A stretch of 10,979 nt of DNA from an uncultured Ruminococcus sp. (GCA_947174965.1 CAMWKY010000044.1:1-10979), one strand, 5' to 3'; numbered from the stretch's first letter, positions 1 to 6,317 are shown. Numbers and translations: made by a program. The notes: generated from the sequence alone by a model not told the origin.

Positions 1-50
1 GTATTTTAGCACAATTCCAAAATTATGTCAATAGACCGTAAACAAATTTA

Positions 51-79
51 TTGACAAACAAAAAATAATATGGTATACT
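51..79 (+). promoter_or_regulatory. Sigma-A-type promoter of the fprA redox operon
   Basis: A perfect -35 box TTGACA (51-56) is followed after 17 bp by the -10 box TATACT (74-79), which has an upstream TG at 71-72 (extended -10). Transcription would start near 86, leaving a 5' leader of about 70 nt that is almost pure A/T before the Shine-Dalgarno GAGGA (142-146) of the flavoprotein gene. I see no operator or riboswitch in the leader. Confidence 0.85.
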
Positions 80-155
80 ATTGATATAATATAATAGTTA
101 TATAAAGTATAATAATACTTTTTTATAACATAATAAGAAATGAGGAAAACAAAAA

Positions 156-1325
156 ATGAAGAATGTAACAAAAGATATTTTTTATATTGGTGTAAATGAC
201 CACAAAGTTGACCTTTTTGAAGGACAGTATGATGTACCAAACGGAATGGCTTACAATTCATATGTAATCATGGACGATAAAACAGCTGTATTTGATACAG
301 TTGATGTGAATTTCGGTGACGAATGGCTTGCAAATATCAGAGAAGTACTTGGAAACAAAAAACCTGACTACCTCATAGTTCAGCACGTAGAACCAGACCA
401 CTCTGCAAACATTGATAAGTTTATTGCTGAATATCCTGAAACTACTGTTGTAGGAAATGCAAAGACCTTTACAATGATAGATGCATTTTTTCCTGAACTT
501 GAAATAGCAGATAAGCTGATAGTAAAAGACGGTGACACTCTTTCACTCGGAAATCACGACCTCACATTTGTATTTGCTCCAATGGTACACTGGCCTGAAG
601 TAATGGTAACATATGACAGTACAGATAAAGTACTTTTTTCTGCTGATGGCTTCGGAAAATTCGGAGCATTGGACGTTGAAGAAGACTGGGCTTGTGAAGC
701 ACGCCGTTACTATTTTGGTATTGTCGGCAAATATGGTGTACAGGTGCAGGCACTTCTGAAAAAAGCATCAGCACTTGATATACAGATAATATGTCCATTA
801 CATGGTGTAATACTTAAAGAGAACCTTGCATATTATATTAATTTATATAATACATGGTCAAGCTATGAAGTAGAATCAAAGGGAGTATTTATTGCATACT
901 CATCTGTATATGGCAACACAAGAAAAGCTGCTGAACTTTTAAAAGATAAGCTTTTAGAAAAAGGCTGTCCAAAAGTTGCAATATCAGACCTTGCCCGTGA
1001 AGATATGGCAGAATGTGTTGAAGATGCTTTCCGCTACGGAAAAATTGTCCTTGCAACAATTACATATAACGGCGAAGTTTTTCCATTCATGAATCGCTTT
1101 ATTTCTGAACTTATCGAAAGAAATTATCAGAACCGTACAATCGGAATCATTGAAAATGGTGCATGGGCAGCTACAGCAGGAAAATACATAAAAAATAAGT
1201 TTGAGAAGTCAAAGAATATCACTTGGCTTGACACAACTGTTTCAATCAAATCTGCTGTAAAAGCTGAAAATATTAAGCAGATTGAAGCTATGGCGGACGA
1301 ACTTATGAATGAAAGGAATGATTGA
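156..1325 (+). CDS. FprA-family A-type flavoprotein (flavo-diiron protein)
   Basis: A 389-residue cytosolic flavo-diiron protein. The family reduces O2 to water and/or NO to N2O using electrons from rubredoxin or another small carrier, protecting anaerobes. The N-terminal metallo-beta-lactamase-like domain (about 1-240) shows the full set of predicted di-iron ligands: H77, E79, D81 in the HxExDH motif (H82 follows), H144 (PMVHWPE), D164 (FSADGFG) and H216 (PLHG). The C-terminal flavodoxin domain (about 243-389) has the FMN phosphate loop SSVYGNTRKA (249-258) and a later NGAW segment (334-337). Length matches the two-domain class A proteins; there is no fused rubredoxin or flavin reductase domain, so the electron donor must come from elsewhere. 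Start chosen from GAGGA at 142-146, 9 nt upstream of ATG. Its 3' end overlaps the next gene by 17 nt, implying translational coupling to the FTR-like protein. Whether O2 or NO is preferred cannot be read from sequence. Confidence 0.93.
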   Translation: MKNVTKDIFYIGVNDHKVDLFEGQYDVPNGMAYNSYVIMDDKTAVFDTVDVNFGDEWLANIREVLGNKKPDYLIVQHVEPDHSANIDKFIAEYPETTVVGNAKTFTMIDAFFPELEIADKLIVKDGDTLSLGNHDLTFVFAPMVHWPEVMVTYDSTDKVLFSADGFGKFGALDVEEDWACEARRYYFGIVGKYGVQVQALLKKASALDIQIICPLHGVILKENLAYYINLYNTWSSYEVESKGVFIAYSSVYGNTRKAAELLKDKLLEKGCPKVAISDLAREDMAECVEDAFRYGKIVLATITYNGEVFPFMNRFISELIERNYQNRTIGIIENGAWAATAGKYIKNKFEKSKNITWLDTTVSIKSAVKAENIKQIEAMADELMNERND

Positions 1326-1524
1326 TATAAAAGTAACTCTTAATCCTGATAAGGAAGTTGTTGCAAGATTGCAGGAGGGCTTAAAACAGAAAGATGGTTA
1401 TTGTCCATGTAAACTTGCAAAGATACCCGAAAATAAATGTATGTGTAAGGAATTTCGTGAGCAGATTGAAAATCCTGATTTTGAGGGATTCTGTCATTGT
1501 ATGCTTTATTACAAATCAAAATAA
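1309..1524 (+). CDS. Small ferredoxin:thioredoxin reductase catalytic-subunit-like protein
   Basis: A 71-residue protein with three CxC pairs: C32-P-C34, C44-M-C46 and C62-H-C64, the last in a FCHCMLYYK tail. In the ferredoxin:thioredoxin reductase beta chain (FeThRed_B family) these six cysteines bind a 4Fe-4S cluster and form the adjacent redox-active disulfide that reduces thioredoxin. The final CHC-M-L/F is very characteristic. Spacing differs from the plant/cyanobacterial chain (CPC-x16-CPC-x8-CHC as I remember it): here it is CPC-x9-CMC-x15-CHC, and the protein is shorter than the roughly 110-residue plant subunit. It overlaps the flavoprotein gene by 17 nt and lies upstream of a thioredoxin gene, its expected substrate. 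An internal ATG at 1318 is possible but has its GGA directly adjacent, so 1309 is preferred. No variable (alpha) subunit is visible. Family assignment is fairly secure; actual activity is inferred. Confidence 0.75.
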   Translation: MKGMIDIKVTLNPDKEVVARLQEGLKQKDGYCPCKLAKIPENKCMCKEFREQIENPDFEGFCHCMLYYKSK

Positions 1525-1528
1525 AAAA

Positions 1529-1544
1529 TGTTCCACGTGGAACA
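1529..1544. promoter_or_regulatory. parS site, perfect palindrome
   Basis: TGTTCCACGTGGAACA is a perfect 16-bp inverted repeat matching the conserved ParB-binding parS core (TGTTNCACGTGAAACA type). It lies 4 bp after the stop codon of the FTR-like gene, inside the redox operon and about 4 kb from parB. Confidence 0.9.
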
Positions 1545-1563
1545 ATATGTCATATCAGGAAAA

Positions 1564-1579
1564 TGTTTCACGTGGAACA
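1564..1579. promoter_or_regulatory. parS site
   Basis: TGTTTCACGTGGAACA, the reverse complement of the canonical TGTTCCACGTGAAACA, starts 35 bp after the preceding parS. It lies just upstream of the thioredoxin ribosome binding site, so ParB bound here could affect or mark transcription into the thioredoxin gene. Confidence 0.9.
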
Positions 1580-1601
1580 ATTATAATAGAGGGCGGATAA
1601 A

Positions 1602-1913
1602 ATGGAACTGACAATAACAAAAGAAAATTTTGATGATGAAGTAAGGAATTATAAAGGAACTGTTTTACTTGATTTATGGGCATCATGGTGCGGACCATGT
1701 ATGATGCTTTCACCAATTATAGAGGAAATTGCAGAAGAATATAAAGACAATGTAAAAGTCGGCAAAATCAATGTGGACGAACAGCCTGAACTTGCCGCAG
1801 CTTTCCGTTGTGAAAGTATTCCTATGATTGTTCTTGTCAAAGACGGTGCAGTCCATAACATAACAGTCGGCTACCGTGAAAAGAAAGATATAATCAAGAT
1901 GATTAAAGCGTAA
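1602..1913 (+). CDS. trxA: Thioredoxin
   Basis: A 103-residue single-domain thioredoxin, the normal length for the family and without a signal peptide, so cytosolic. The active site WCGPC spans residues 29-33 with redox cysteines C30 and C33. The conserved cis-proline is P74 in SIPM, followed by the IVLVKDG strand and turn. An extra cysteine, C70, sits four residues before the cis-proline. A GAGGGCGG Shine-Dalgarno precedes the ATG. It is the third gene of the redox operon; the upstream FTR-like protein is its plausible reductase, suggesting electrons pass from ferredoxin to thioredoxin rather than from NADPH. The 77-bp gap to the upstream gene carries two parS sites. A strong terminator begins 10 bp after the stop codon. 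The paralogue symbol is uncertain because clostridia often carry several thioredoxins. Confidence 0.95.
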   Translation: MELTITKENFDDEVRNYKGTVLLDLWASWCGPCMMLSPIIEEIAEEYKDNVKVGKINVDEQPELAAAFRCESIPMIVLVKDGAVHNITVGYREKKDIIKMIKA

Positions 1914-1922
1914 AAAATGTTT

Positions 1923-1966
1923 AACACCTTCCTTTTATGTGCATACTATAAAGGGAGGTGTTTTTT
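1923..1966 (+). terminator. Rho-independent terminator of the redox operon, overlapping the next ribosome binding site
   Basis: The arms AACACCTTCCTTT (1923-1935) and AAAGGGAGGTGTT (1950-1962) form a 13-bp stem with one G-U pair, followed by an uninterrupted T run (1961-1966). It starts 10 bp after the thioredoxin stop. The 3' arm contains GGGAGG (1953-1958), which is also the Shine-Dalgarno for an ATG at 1967, so the folded hairpin would hide that ribosome binding site in any read-through transcript. Confidence 0.88.
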
Positions 1967-2065
1967 ATGATTAATTTTATTTTAGGCAGTATGTTTGGCG
2001 GTACAATCGGAGTTTTTGCAATGTGTATGTGTACAGCGGCAAAATGGGGAGATTATCCCGAATAA
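1967..2065 (+). CDS. DUF3789-like small membrane peptide (32 aa)
   Basis: A 32-codon gene starting MINFILGSMFGGTIGVFAMC and ending with the charged tail AAKWGDYPE. The pattern of a short hydrophobic stretch with FILGxxFGGTIGVFxMCxCTA and a polar end matches, from memory, the DUF3789 family of tiny Firmicutes proteins, predicted single-pass membrane peptides of unknown function. One transmembrane helix would span about residues 3-24. GGGAGG at 1953-1958 gives an ideal 8-nt spacing to ATG. No separate promoter is apparent, so expression would need read-through of the terminator it overlaps or a promoter hidden in the thioredoxin gene. A second hairpin follows the stop codon by 6 bp, which supports its being a real transcription unit. 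Function unknown. Confidence 0.65.
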   Translation: MINFILGSMFGGTIGVFAMCMCTAAKWGDYPE

Positions 2066-2071
2066 ATAACA

Positions 2072-2111
2072 AAGGCTGACGGATTTTTTTCCGACAGCCT
2101 TGATTTTATTC
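2072..2111. terminator. Hairpin terminator between convergent operons
   Basis: AAGGCTG-A-CGG (2072-2082) pairs with CCG-A-CAGCCTT (2091-2101) across a T-rich loop, with one A-A mismatch. It is followed on the plus strand by the T-rich GATTTTATTC and on the minus strand by TTGTTATTTAT. It sits 6 bp after the small peptide gene and about 75 bp beyond the end of the minus-strand operon, so it may act in both directions. Confidence 0.8.
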
Positions 2112-2132
2112 TTAGTCAAAGTGCTAAAACGT

Positions 2133-2158
2133 GTAGCTATCTATAATGGATAAGCTAC
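2133..2158 (-). terminator. Possible terminator hairpin for the minus-strand operon
   Basis: GTAGCTATC (2133-2141) can pair with GAT-A-AGCTAC (2149-2158) with one bulged A and a 7-nt loop. It begins 17 bp beyond the DUF4291 stop codon. The minus-strand sequence after it has only TTTT after a short ACACG, so it is a weak candidate compared with the hairpin at 2072-2101. Confidence 0.35.
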
Positions 2159-2174
2159 TGATAAACTGAAACTG

Positions 2175-2762
2175 TTATTTCATATTCAGCCTATTTCTAA
2201 TTGCTTTATCTTTGATTGGATATAGTCTTTCCACTGGCATATTTTTAGAAGTTAGTTTTCCATTTTTCCTTTGCTCGTTCCATTTTATGACCTTCGGAGT
2301 TAAATCCTCTATACGAAAAATACCTGTATCTAAAAAATCCCTTAATGTGCTTCCTTTTAATCCAAGCTGAATTGCAGCACGATTGATTGCGTTTCCGTTT
2401 ATATTTCTATCTGGGTCCCATTGACAGTATACAGTTGTTTCATCAAAAGCTTTTTCCCATTGCATACCCGTATAACTTGTAGAGTCAGGCGATGTCAGCA
2501 CTGCTTTTTGCAATATTTCATTAAACTTTGACTGATATATGTCTATAGCCAAGATACATTCCTGATTTTTCTTAGTTCCCCAGTTAGAACGATACATAAG
2601 CCAAAGAAAAGACGGCTTTATCCATGTCATACGGTTTACATTAAAATTTTCTCCAAATGTTTGCAAAGCGATTGCTTCTTTTGCAATTGTAGGATTGTAT
2701 GCCTGATAAACCCGAATACATTGCTTGTCATATTGTGCAAATACTTCTTTTATATATTCCAT
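2175..2762 (-). CDS. DUF4291 family protein
   Basis: A 195-residue soluble protein. The family signature is clear: an early VYQAYNPxIAxxA segment (18-30), the RMTWIKPSFLWLMYRS block (44-59), the QWDPDRN motif (114-120) and a late GLKGSTLRDF...IEDLTP region (134-156). DUF4291 proteins are about 200 residues, widespread and without a settled biochemical role that I know of, so none is claimed. The ATG at 2762 is chosen because a good Shine-Dalgarno (GAAAGG) lies 9 nt upstream and the conserved region begins soon after. The longer frame from 2810 would overlap the DUF4303-like gene by 32 nt and adds a nonconserved leader. It is the last gene of the probable parA-serS transcription unit, 16 bp after its neighbour. 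Confidence 0.85.
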   Translation of the reverse strand: MEYIKEVFAQYDKQCIRVYQAYNPTIAKEAIALQTFGENFNVNRMTWIKPSFLWLMYRSNWGTKKNQECILAIDIYQSKFNEILQKAVLTSPDSTSYTGMQWEKAFDETTVYCQWDPDRNINGNAINRAAIQLGLKGSTLRDFLDTGIFRIEDLTPKVIKWNEQRKNGKLTSKNMPVERLYPIKDKAIRNRLNMK

Positions 2763-2778
2763 ATAGATTGACCTTTCT

Positions 2779-3324
2779 TTATTCTGATTCAGGTTCAGAA
2801 CAAAATTCAAGCCATTCTTGAATTATATCATCAGGATTAAGCCTTTGTACCCTTGCTGTATTTGTATAATCAGGAGGAACTACTTCCGCAGTTATAACAA
2901 TTTTTTTCCTGTCATCACCTGTTCCGAAAAGTCCTTTTTTATCAAGTCTCCTCAAAGCTTCTTCCATTGAATTTAACCGTACATCAAATTCAGAATAAAA
3001 ATCATCATCTGACAGTTCCCATATATCATTTTTTTGCAGAAATTCATCAACTGCATTAAAATACAAATCATGTTCATATCCTACATATGTTGAATCACAT
3101 ATTGCCCACTTGTACATTAATTTTTCTGTTTCATCATCTGATTTAAGTTCTGAAAACAGATTTTCAAGTGCTTCATAAGACCATGCCGAAACATATGGAG
3201 ATGCACCCTCATCAATAAGTAAAGAGAAATAATAGAATTTTTCATTTTTTTCAAGCAGTGCCTTAAAAGTTGATTCAGTGGCATTTTCTAAAAGACATAC
3301 AAGCTGTTCATTGTAATTATTCAT
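2779..3324 (-). CDS. DUF4303-like protein
   Basis: A 181-residue acidic, cytosolic protein. It resembles DUF4303 from memory: an N-terminal helix, then a KFYYFSLLIDEGASPYVSAW strand region (29-48), a mid YKWAICDSTYVGYEHD block (70-85) equivalent to the family's WSPxxWxYE region, and the ALRRLDKKGLFGTGDDR segment (123-139) before a final beta strand. DUF4303 has no defined enzymatic role that I know of; members occur among predicted immunity-like proteins of polymorphic toxin loci, but no toxin gene is seen here. The start codon lies 3 bp after the serS stop with no convincing Shine-Dalgarno, so translation is probably coupled to serS termination. Family call moderately confident, function unknown. 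Confidence 0.62.
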   Translation of the reverse strand: MNNYNEQLVCLLENATESTFKALLEKNEKFYYFSLLIDEGASPYVSAWSYEALENLFSELKSDDETEKLMYKWAICDSTYVGYEHDLYFNAVDEFLQKNDIWELSDDDFYSEFDVRLNSMEEALRRLDKKGLFGTGDDRKKIVITAEVVPPDYTNTARVQRLNPDDIIQEWLEFCSEPESE

Positions 3325-3327
3325 AGA

Positions 3328-4617
3328 TTATTTTTTCGGAACAGTAATAATATCCTTACGCATATAAGGTCTAAGAGACTCTGGGATTCTAATAGTTCCG
3401 TCCTCATTGACATTATTTTCAAGAAACGCAATAAGCATTCTCGGTGGAGCAACAACAGTATTATTGAGCGTATGCGGTAAATACTTCTTGCCGTCCTCAT
3501 CTTTTACACGAATCTGAAGTCGTCTTGCCTGAGCATCGCCAAGATTTGAACAGCTTCCCACTTCAAAATATTTCTTCTGGCGTGGCGACCATGCTTCAAC
3601 GTCGATACTCTTTACTTTAAGGTCAGCTAAATCACCCGAACAACATTCAAGCGTACGGACAGGAATATCAAGTGTTCGGAAAAATTCAACCGTATAGCTG
3701 TAAAGTTTGTGAAACCATTCCATACTTTCTTCGGGTTTGCATACAACAATCATTTCCTGCTTTTCAAACTGATGAATACGGTAAACACCACGTTCCTCAA
3801 TACCACGTGAGCCTACTTCCTTACGGAAACAAGGTGAATAACTTGTAAGAGTTTTGGGAAGTTCACTTTCTGGAATAATAGTATCAATAAACTTGCCAAT
3901 CATAGAATGTTCACTTGTACCGATAAGATATAAGTCCTCACCCTCAATCTTGTACATCATGTTTTCCATATCATCAAAACTCATAACACCTGTAACAACG
4001 TTACTTCTAATCATAAAAGGAGGAATGTAGTAAATAAAGCCTTTGTCAATCATAAAATCACGTGCGTATGAGAGTATACATGACTGGAGCTGTGCAATAT
4101 CACCACAAAGATAGTAAAAACCGTTTCCACTTGTTTTTCTTGCACTGTCAAGGTCAATACCGTTTACTCTTTCCATGATGTCAACATGATAAGGTACCTC
4201 AAAATCAGGAACAGCAGGCTCACCGAATTTCTCAACTTCTACATTTTCACTGTCGTCCTTGCCAACCGGCACACTGTCATCAATAATGTTTGGTATAACA
4301 AGCATAATCTCACGAATATCAGCCTCAAGCTTTACTTCAAGCTGTTCAAGTTCAGCAAGTCTTGTATTTATTTTGCCAACTTCTGCTTTTACCTTTTCAG
4401 CTTCATCTTTTTGACCCTTAGCCATAAATCCGCCTATAGATTTGCTCTTACTGTTTCTTTCGCCACGAAGTGTATCACATTCAAGCTTTGTTTTTCTGTA
4501 CTGTTCATCAAGTTCAATCACCTTGTCAACAAGTACAAGTTTTTCGTCCTGAAACTTTTTCCTGATATTTTCTTTTACTGTATCAGGATTTTCTCTAAGA
4601 AATTTAATGTCAATCAT
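3328..4617 (-). CDS. serS: Serine--tRNA ligase
   Basis: A 429-residue class II aminoacyl-tRNA synthetase that charges tRNA-Ser (and tRNA-Sec) with serine. The N-terminal long coiled coil that grips the tRNA variable arm covers about residues 28-105. The catalytic core shows TSE (234-236, in place of the usual TAE serine-binding motif), motif 2 FRKEVGSRG...RIHQFEKQEM (264-289), the GSCSNLGDAQARR segment (354-366) and motif 3 with R393. Motif 3 reads LNNTVVAPPRMLIAFLEN rather than the common LNGSGLAVGRTLVAxLEN, so this belongs to a less common SerRS branch. The AAGGAGT Shine-Dalgarno sits 7 nt before ATG, and the acetyltransferase gene ends 13 bp upstream. Placement downstream of parAB is typical for clostridial origins. 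No T-box leader is possible in the short upstream gap, so regulation is presumably through the operon promoter. Confidence 0.96.
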   Translation of the reverse strand: MIDIKFLRENPDTVKENIRKKFQDEKLVLVDKVIELDEQYRKTKLECDTLRGERNSKSKSIGGFMAKGQKDEAEKVKAEVGKINTRLAELEQLEVKLEADIREIMLVIPNIIDDSVPVGKDDSENVEVEKFGEPAVPDFEVPYHVDIMERVNGIDLDSARKTSGNGFYYLCGDIAQLQSCILSYARDFMIDKGFIYYIPPFMIRSNVVTGVMSFDDMENMMYKIEGEDLYLIGTSEHSMIGKFIDTIIPESELPKTLTSYSPCFRKEVGSRGIEERGVYRIHQFEKQEMIVVCKPEESMEWFHKLYSYTVEFFRTLDIPVRTLECCSGDLADLKVKSIDVEAWSPRQKKYFEVGSCSNLGDAQARRLQIRVKDEDGKKYLPHTLNNTVVAPPRMLIAFLENNVNEDGTIRIPESLRPYMRKDIITVPKK

Positions 4618-4630
4618 TTTAAATACTCCT

Positions 4631-5425
4631 TTATTTGAATTTTATGTAAAATATCCTGTTTTGTGGGATATAACCACTGCTTTTAAGAGTAGGAATACTC
4701 TCTTTATTATAGTACCAACAGCCAGCAACAGGTATAAAGCCCTCACTTAAAGCAATCTGACTAAGATTTATTATCATACTTCTGCCCACACCTTTTCTGC
4801 GGTATTCAGGGAGTGTAAAATTTCCTACATCAACATTTTTCTTATTATATGGCATTCTGCATACAGCACCATAACCAAATGTAATACCATTTTTCACAAT
4901 TTTCCAAAATTGAAAATTATCTGAATCAAAACAACCATCCCATTGCTTTTCCGTCAGTTCATTCATTTTACCAAACTCATCATCTGATACTTTTTCCATG
5001 CACTCCATTCCATAATCTGCTTTTACATCAGGCTCACCATATATAAAATTATAAGCCTGCATCTCAAAAGACGTTCCAAGTGCTTTCATTTTTTCAAAGG
5101 CAATACTTATCAAGTGAGAATCATTACTTGCGACAAGTACCGCTGTAATATCATACTCACTGCATACAGAATCAAGAATATCAGCAGAGTCTCTTCTTTT
5201 TTTGTGGCATATGTAAAATGAAGTAATCATTTTACCGCTCTCCCACGAATCAGCAACTGAAAAAAATCCGCTTAACTCATTATCAATAAATATGATATGT
5301 GGAGTTCCACCAATCATCATACTATTATGAAAAGCATCATTATAATATCCAAGTTCTGTAAAATATTCCTCTATAAGTTCAGAAATATTATCCCATTCAG
5401 TTGATTTAAAAAATATGTCTTTCAA
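4631..5425 (-). CDS. GNAT-family N-acetyltransferase, TTG start
   Basis: About 264 residues from the chosen start. The C-terminal third carries the acetyl-CoA-binding GNAT core: strand VDVGNFTLPEY, the pyrophosphate loop RRKGVG (about 209-214) and the helix RSMIINLSQIAL, then a late SGY...FYIKF strand. The N-terminal half is a degenerate domain, giving the two-domain GNAT layout. Substrate unknown. The longest frame begins at ATG 5458 as MFHVEQWRKTIL, but MFHVEQ is simply the translation of the parS site at 5442-5457. A strong GGAGG lies 9 nt before the TTG at 5425, so TTG is the likelier start. The ATG at 5458 also has GAAGG upstream, so the longer form is not excluded. It sits between parB and serS in a tight operon; the context gives no hint of a role in segregation. 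Confidence 0.75.
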   Translation of the reverse strand: MKDIFFKSTEWDNISELIEEYFTELGYYNDAFHNSMMIGGTPHIIFIDNELSGFFSVADSWESGKMITSFYICHKKRRDSADILDSVCSEYDITAVLVASNDSHLISIAFEKMKALGTSFEMQAYNFIYGEPDVKADYGMECMEKVSDDEFGKMNELTEKQWDGCFDSDNFQFWKIVKNGITFGYGAVCRMPYNKKNVDVGNFTLPEYRRKGVGRSMIINLSQIALSEGFIPVAGCWYYNKESIPTLKSSGYIPQNRIFYIKFK

Positions 5426-5441
5426 TATTGTTTTCCTCCAT

Positions 5442-5457
5442 TGTTCCACGTGAAACA
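5442..5457. promoter_or_regulatory. parS site between parB and the acetyltransferase gene
   Basis: TGTTCCACGTGAAACA, the exact canonical chromosomal parS. It begins 3 bp beyond the parB stop codon and ends upstream of the GGAGG that serves the TTG start of the acetyltransferase. Confidence 0.92.
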
Positions 5458-5460
5458 TTT

Positions 5461-6300
5461 TTAACCTTCAAGCAATTTTTTTACAAGATTTCCTAAATCT
5501 TCCTCATTATAAAACTCAATAACTAAAGCGCCTCTGTTTTTTCCGCACTCAACTTTAACTTTACGTTTGAGAAGTTCTCTAAGTGCAATTTCCATCTCTG
5601 TAAAATAATTACCAGTTTTCTTGTCTGATTTTGTTTCACGTGGAACATTTTCTTTTTGTGCAAGATTTTCAATCTGCCTTACAGTCATTCCACCGTTGCA
5701 GGCTTTTTCAGCAATATTTATAATTTTCACTGTATCATCAAAACCAAGCAGAGCTTTTGCGTGACCTGTTGATAAATCTCCTGATTCAATCATTTTGTGA
5801 ACTTTCTTTGGAAGTGAAAGTATTCTTATGGCATTTGCAATAACTGAACGTGATTTTCCAACCATTCTTGCAACTTTTTCTTGTGTCATACCATATTTTT
5901 CAATAAGTTCACTGTAACCCTTTGCTTCCTCAATAGGATTAAGATTTTCACGCTGTAGATTCTCAATAATTGCAATCTGTGCCGTTTCAATATCCGAAAG
6001 TTCTTTTATATTAACAGGAACTTCATCTAAGCCAAGCCTTCTTGCCGCTCTCCAGCGTCTCTCTCCTGCTACAATCTGATAATTACCTGTAGAAAGAGGA
6101 CGAACAAGAATTGGCTGTAATATACCATGCTCACGGATTGAATCTGCAAGAGCAGATATAGCTTCTTCACTAAAATATTTTCGGGGCTGATTACGATTCG
6201 GCTCAATATCAGAAACTCTCAATGTAGTTTTAACCTGAACTGTATTTGAATTATCACTGAAAAGAGAATCAAGTCCAGCACCTAAACCACTTTTAGCCAT
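5461..6300 (-). CDS. parB: Chromosome partitioning protein ParB (Spo0J)
   Basis: A 279-residue CTP-dependent DNA clamp that loads at parS, spreads, recruits SMC condensin and stimulates ParA ATPase. From the start at 6300 it begins MAKSGLGAGLDSLF, the typical N-terminal ParA-interacting peptide. The CTP-binding domain contains QPRKYF, the box GERRWRAARRLG (79-90) and ENLQREN (113-119). The helix-turn-helix is MTQEKVARMVGKSRSVIANAIRIL (about 138-161). Residues at the ParB/Noc specificity positions are R151, A157, S162 and G179, the parS-type combination. The C-terminal dimerisation domain closes the protein. A longer ATG at 6318 overlaps the parA stop by one base (TAATG), but AAAGGTGG lies 7 nt before 6300 and the family N-terminus fits 6300. 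A parS copy lies inside the gene, encoding NVPRET. Confidence 0.97.
   Translation of the reverse strand: MAKSGLGAGLDSLFSDNSNTVQVKTTLRVSDIEPNRNQPRKYFSEEAISALADSIREHGILQPILVRPLSTGNYQIVAGERRWRAARRLGLDEVPVNIKELSDIETAQIAIIENLQRENLNPIEEAKGYSELIEKYGMTQEKVARMVGKSRSVIANAIRILSLPKKVHKMIESGDLSTGHAKALLGFDDTVKIINIAEKACNGGMTVRQIENLAQKENVPRETKSDKKTGNYFTEMEIALRELLKRKVKVECGKNRGALVIEFYNEEDLGNLVKKLLEG
5632..5647. promoter_or_regulatory. parS site inside the parB coding sequence
   Basis: TGTTTCACGTGGAACA, the reverse complement of the canonical parS. On the coding strand it is read as (AA)T-GTT-CCA-CGT-GAA-ACA, giving residues NVPRET in the linker between the DNA-binding and dimerisation domains of ParB. Confidence 0.9.
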
Positions 6301-6317
6301 AGTTTTTCCACCTTTCA

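Noticed and set aside
105..124. AAAGTAT/ATACTTT hairpin with T run in the fprA leader
   Set aside because: The stem is almost all A-T and short, and a terminator here would silence a strong operon; it is probably compositional.
1582..1587. TATAAT as a separate promoter for thioredoxin
   Set aside because: No acceptable -35 box lies 16-18 bp upstream, and the surrounding sequence is A/T rich, so the hexamer may be chance.
1394..1600. 68-codon plus-strand frame overlapping the FTR-like gene
   Set aside because: It is an out-of-frame shadow that runs through two parS sites and has no family resemblance.
4186..4638. 150-codon plus-strand frame opposite serS
   Set aside because: It is antisense to the well-conserved serS 5' region, lacks a ribosome binding site and is rich in F, Y and K as expected for a complement-strand artefact.
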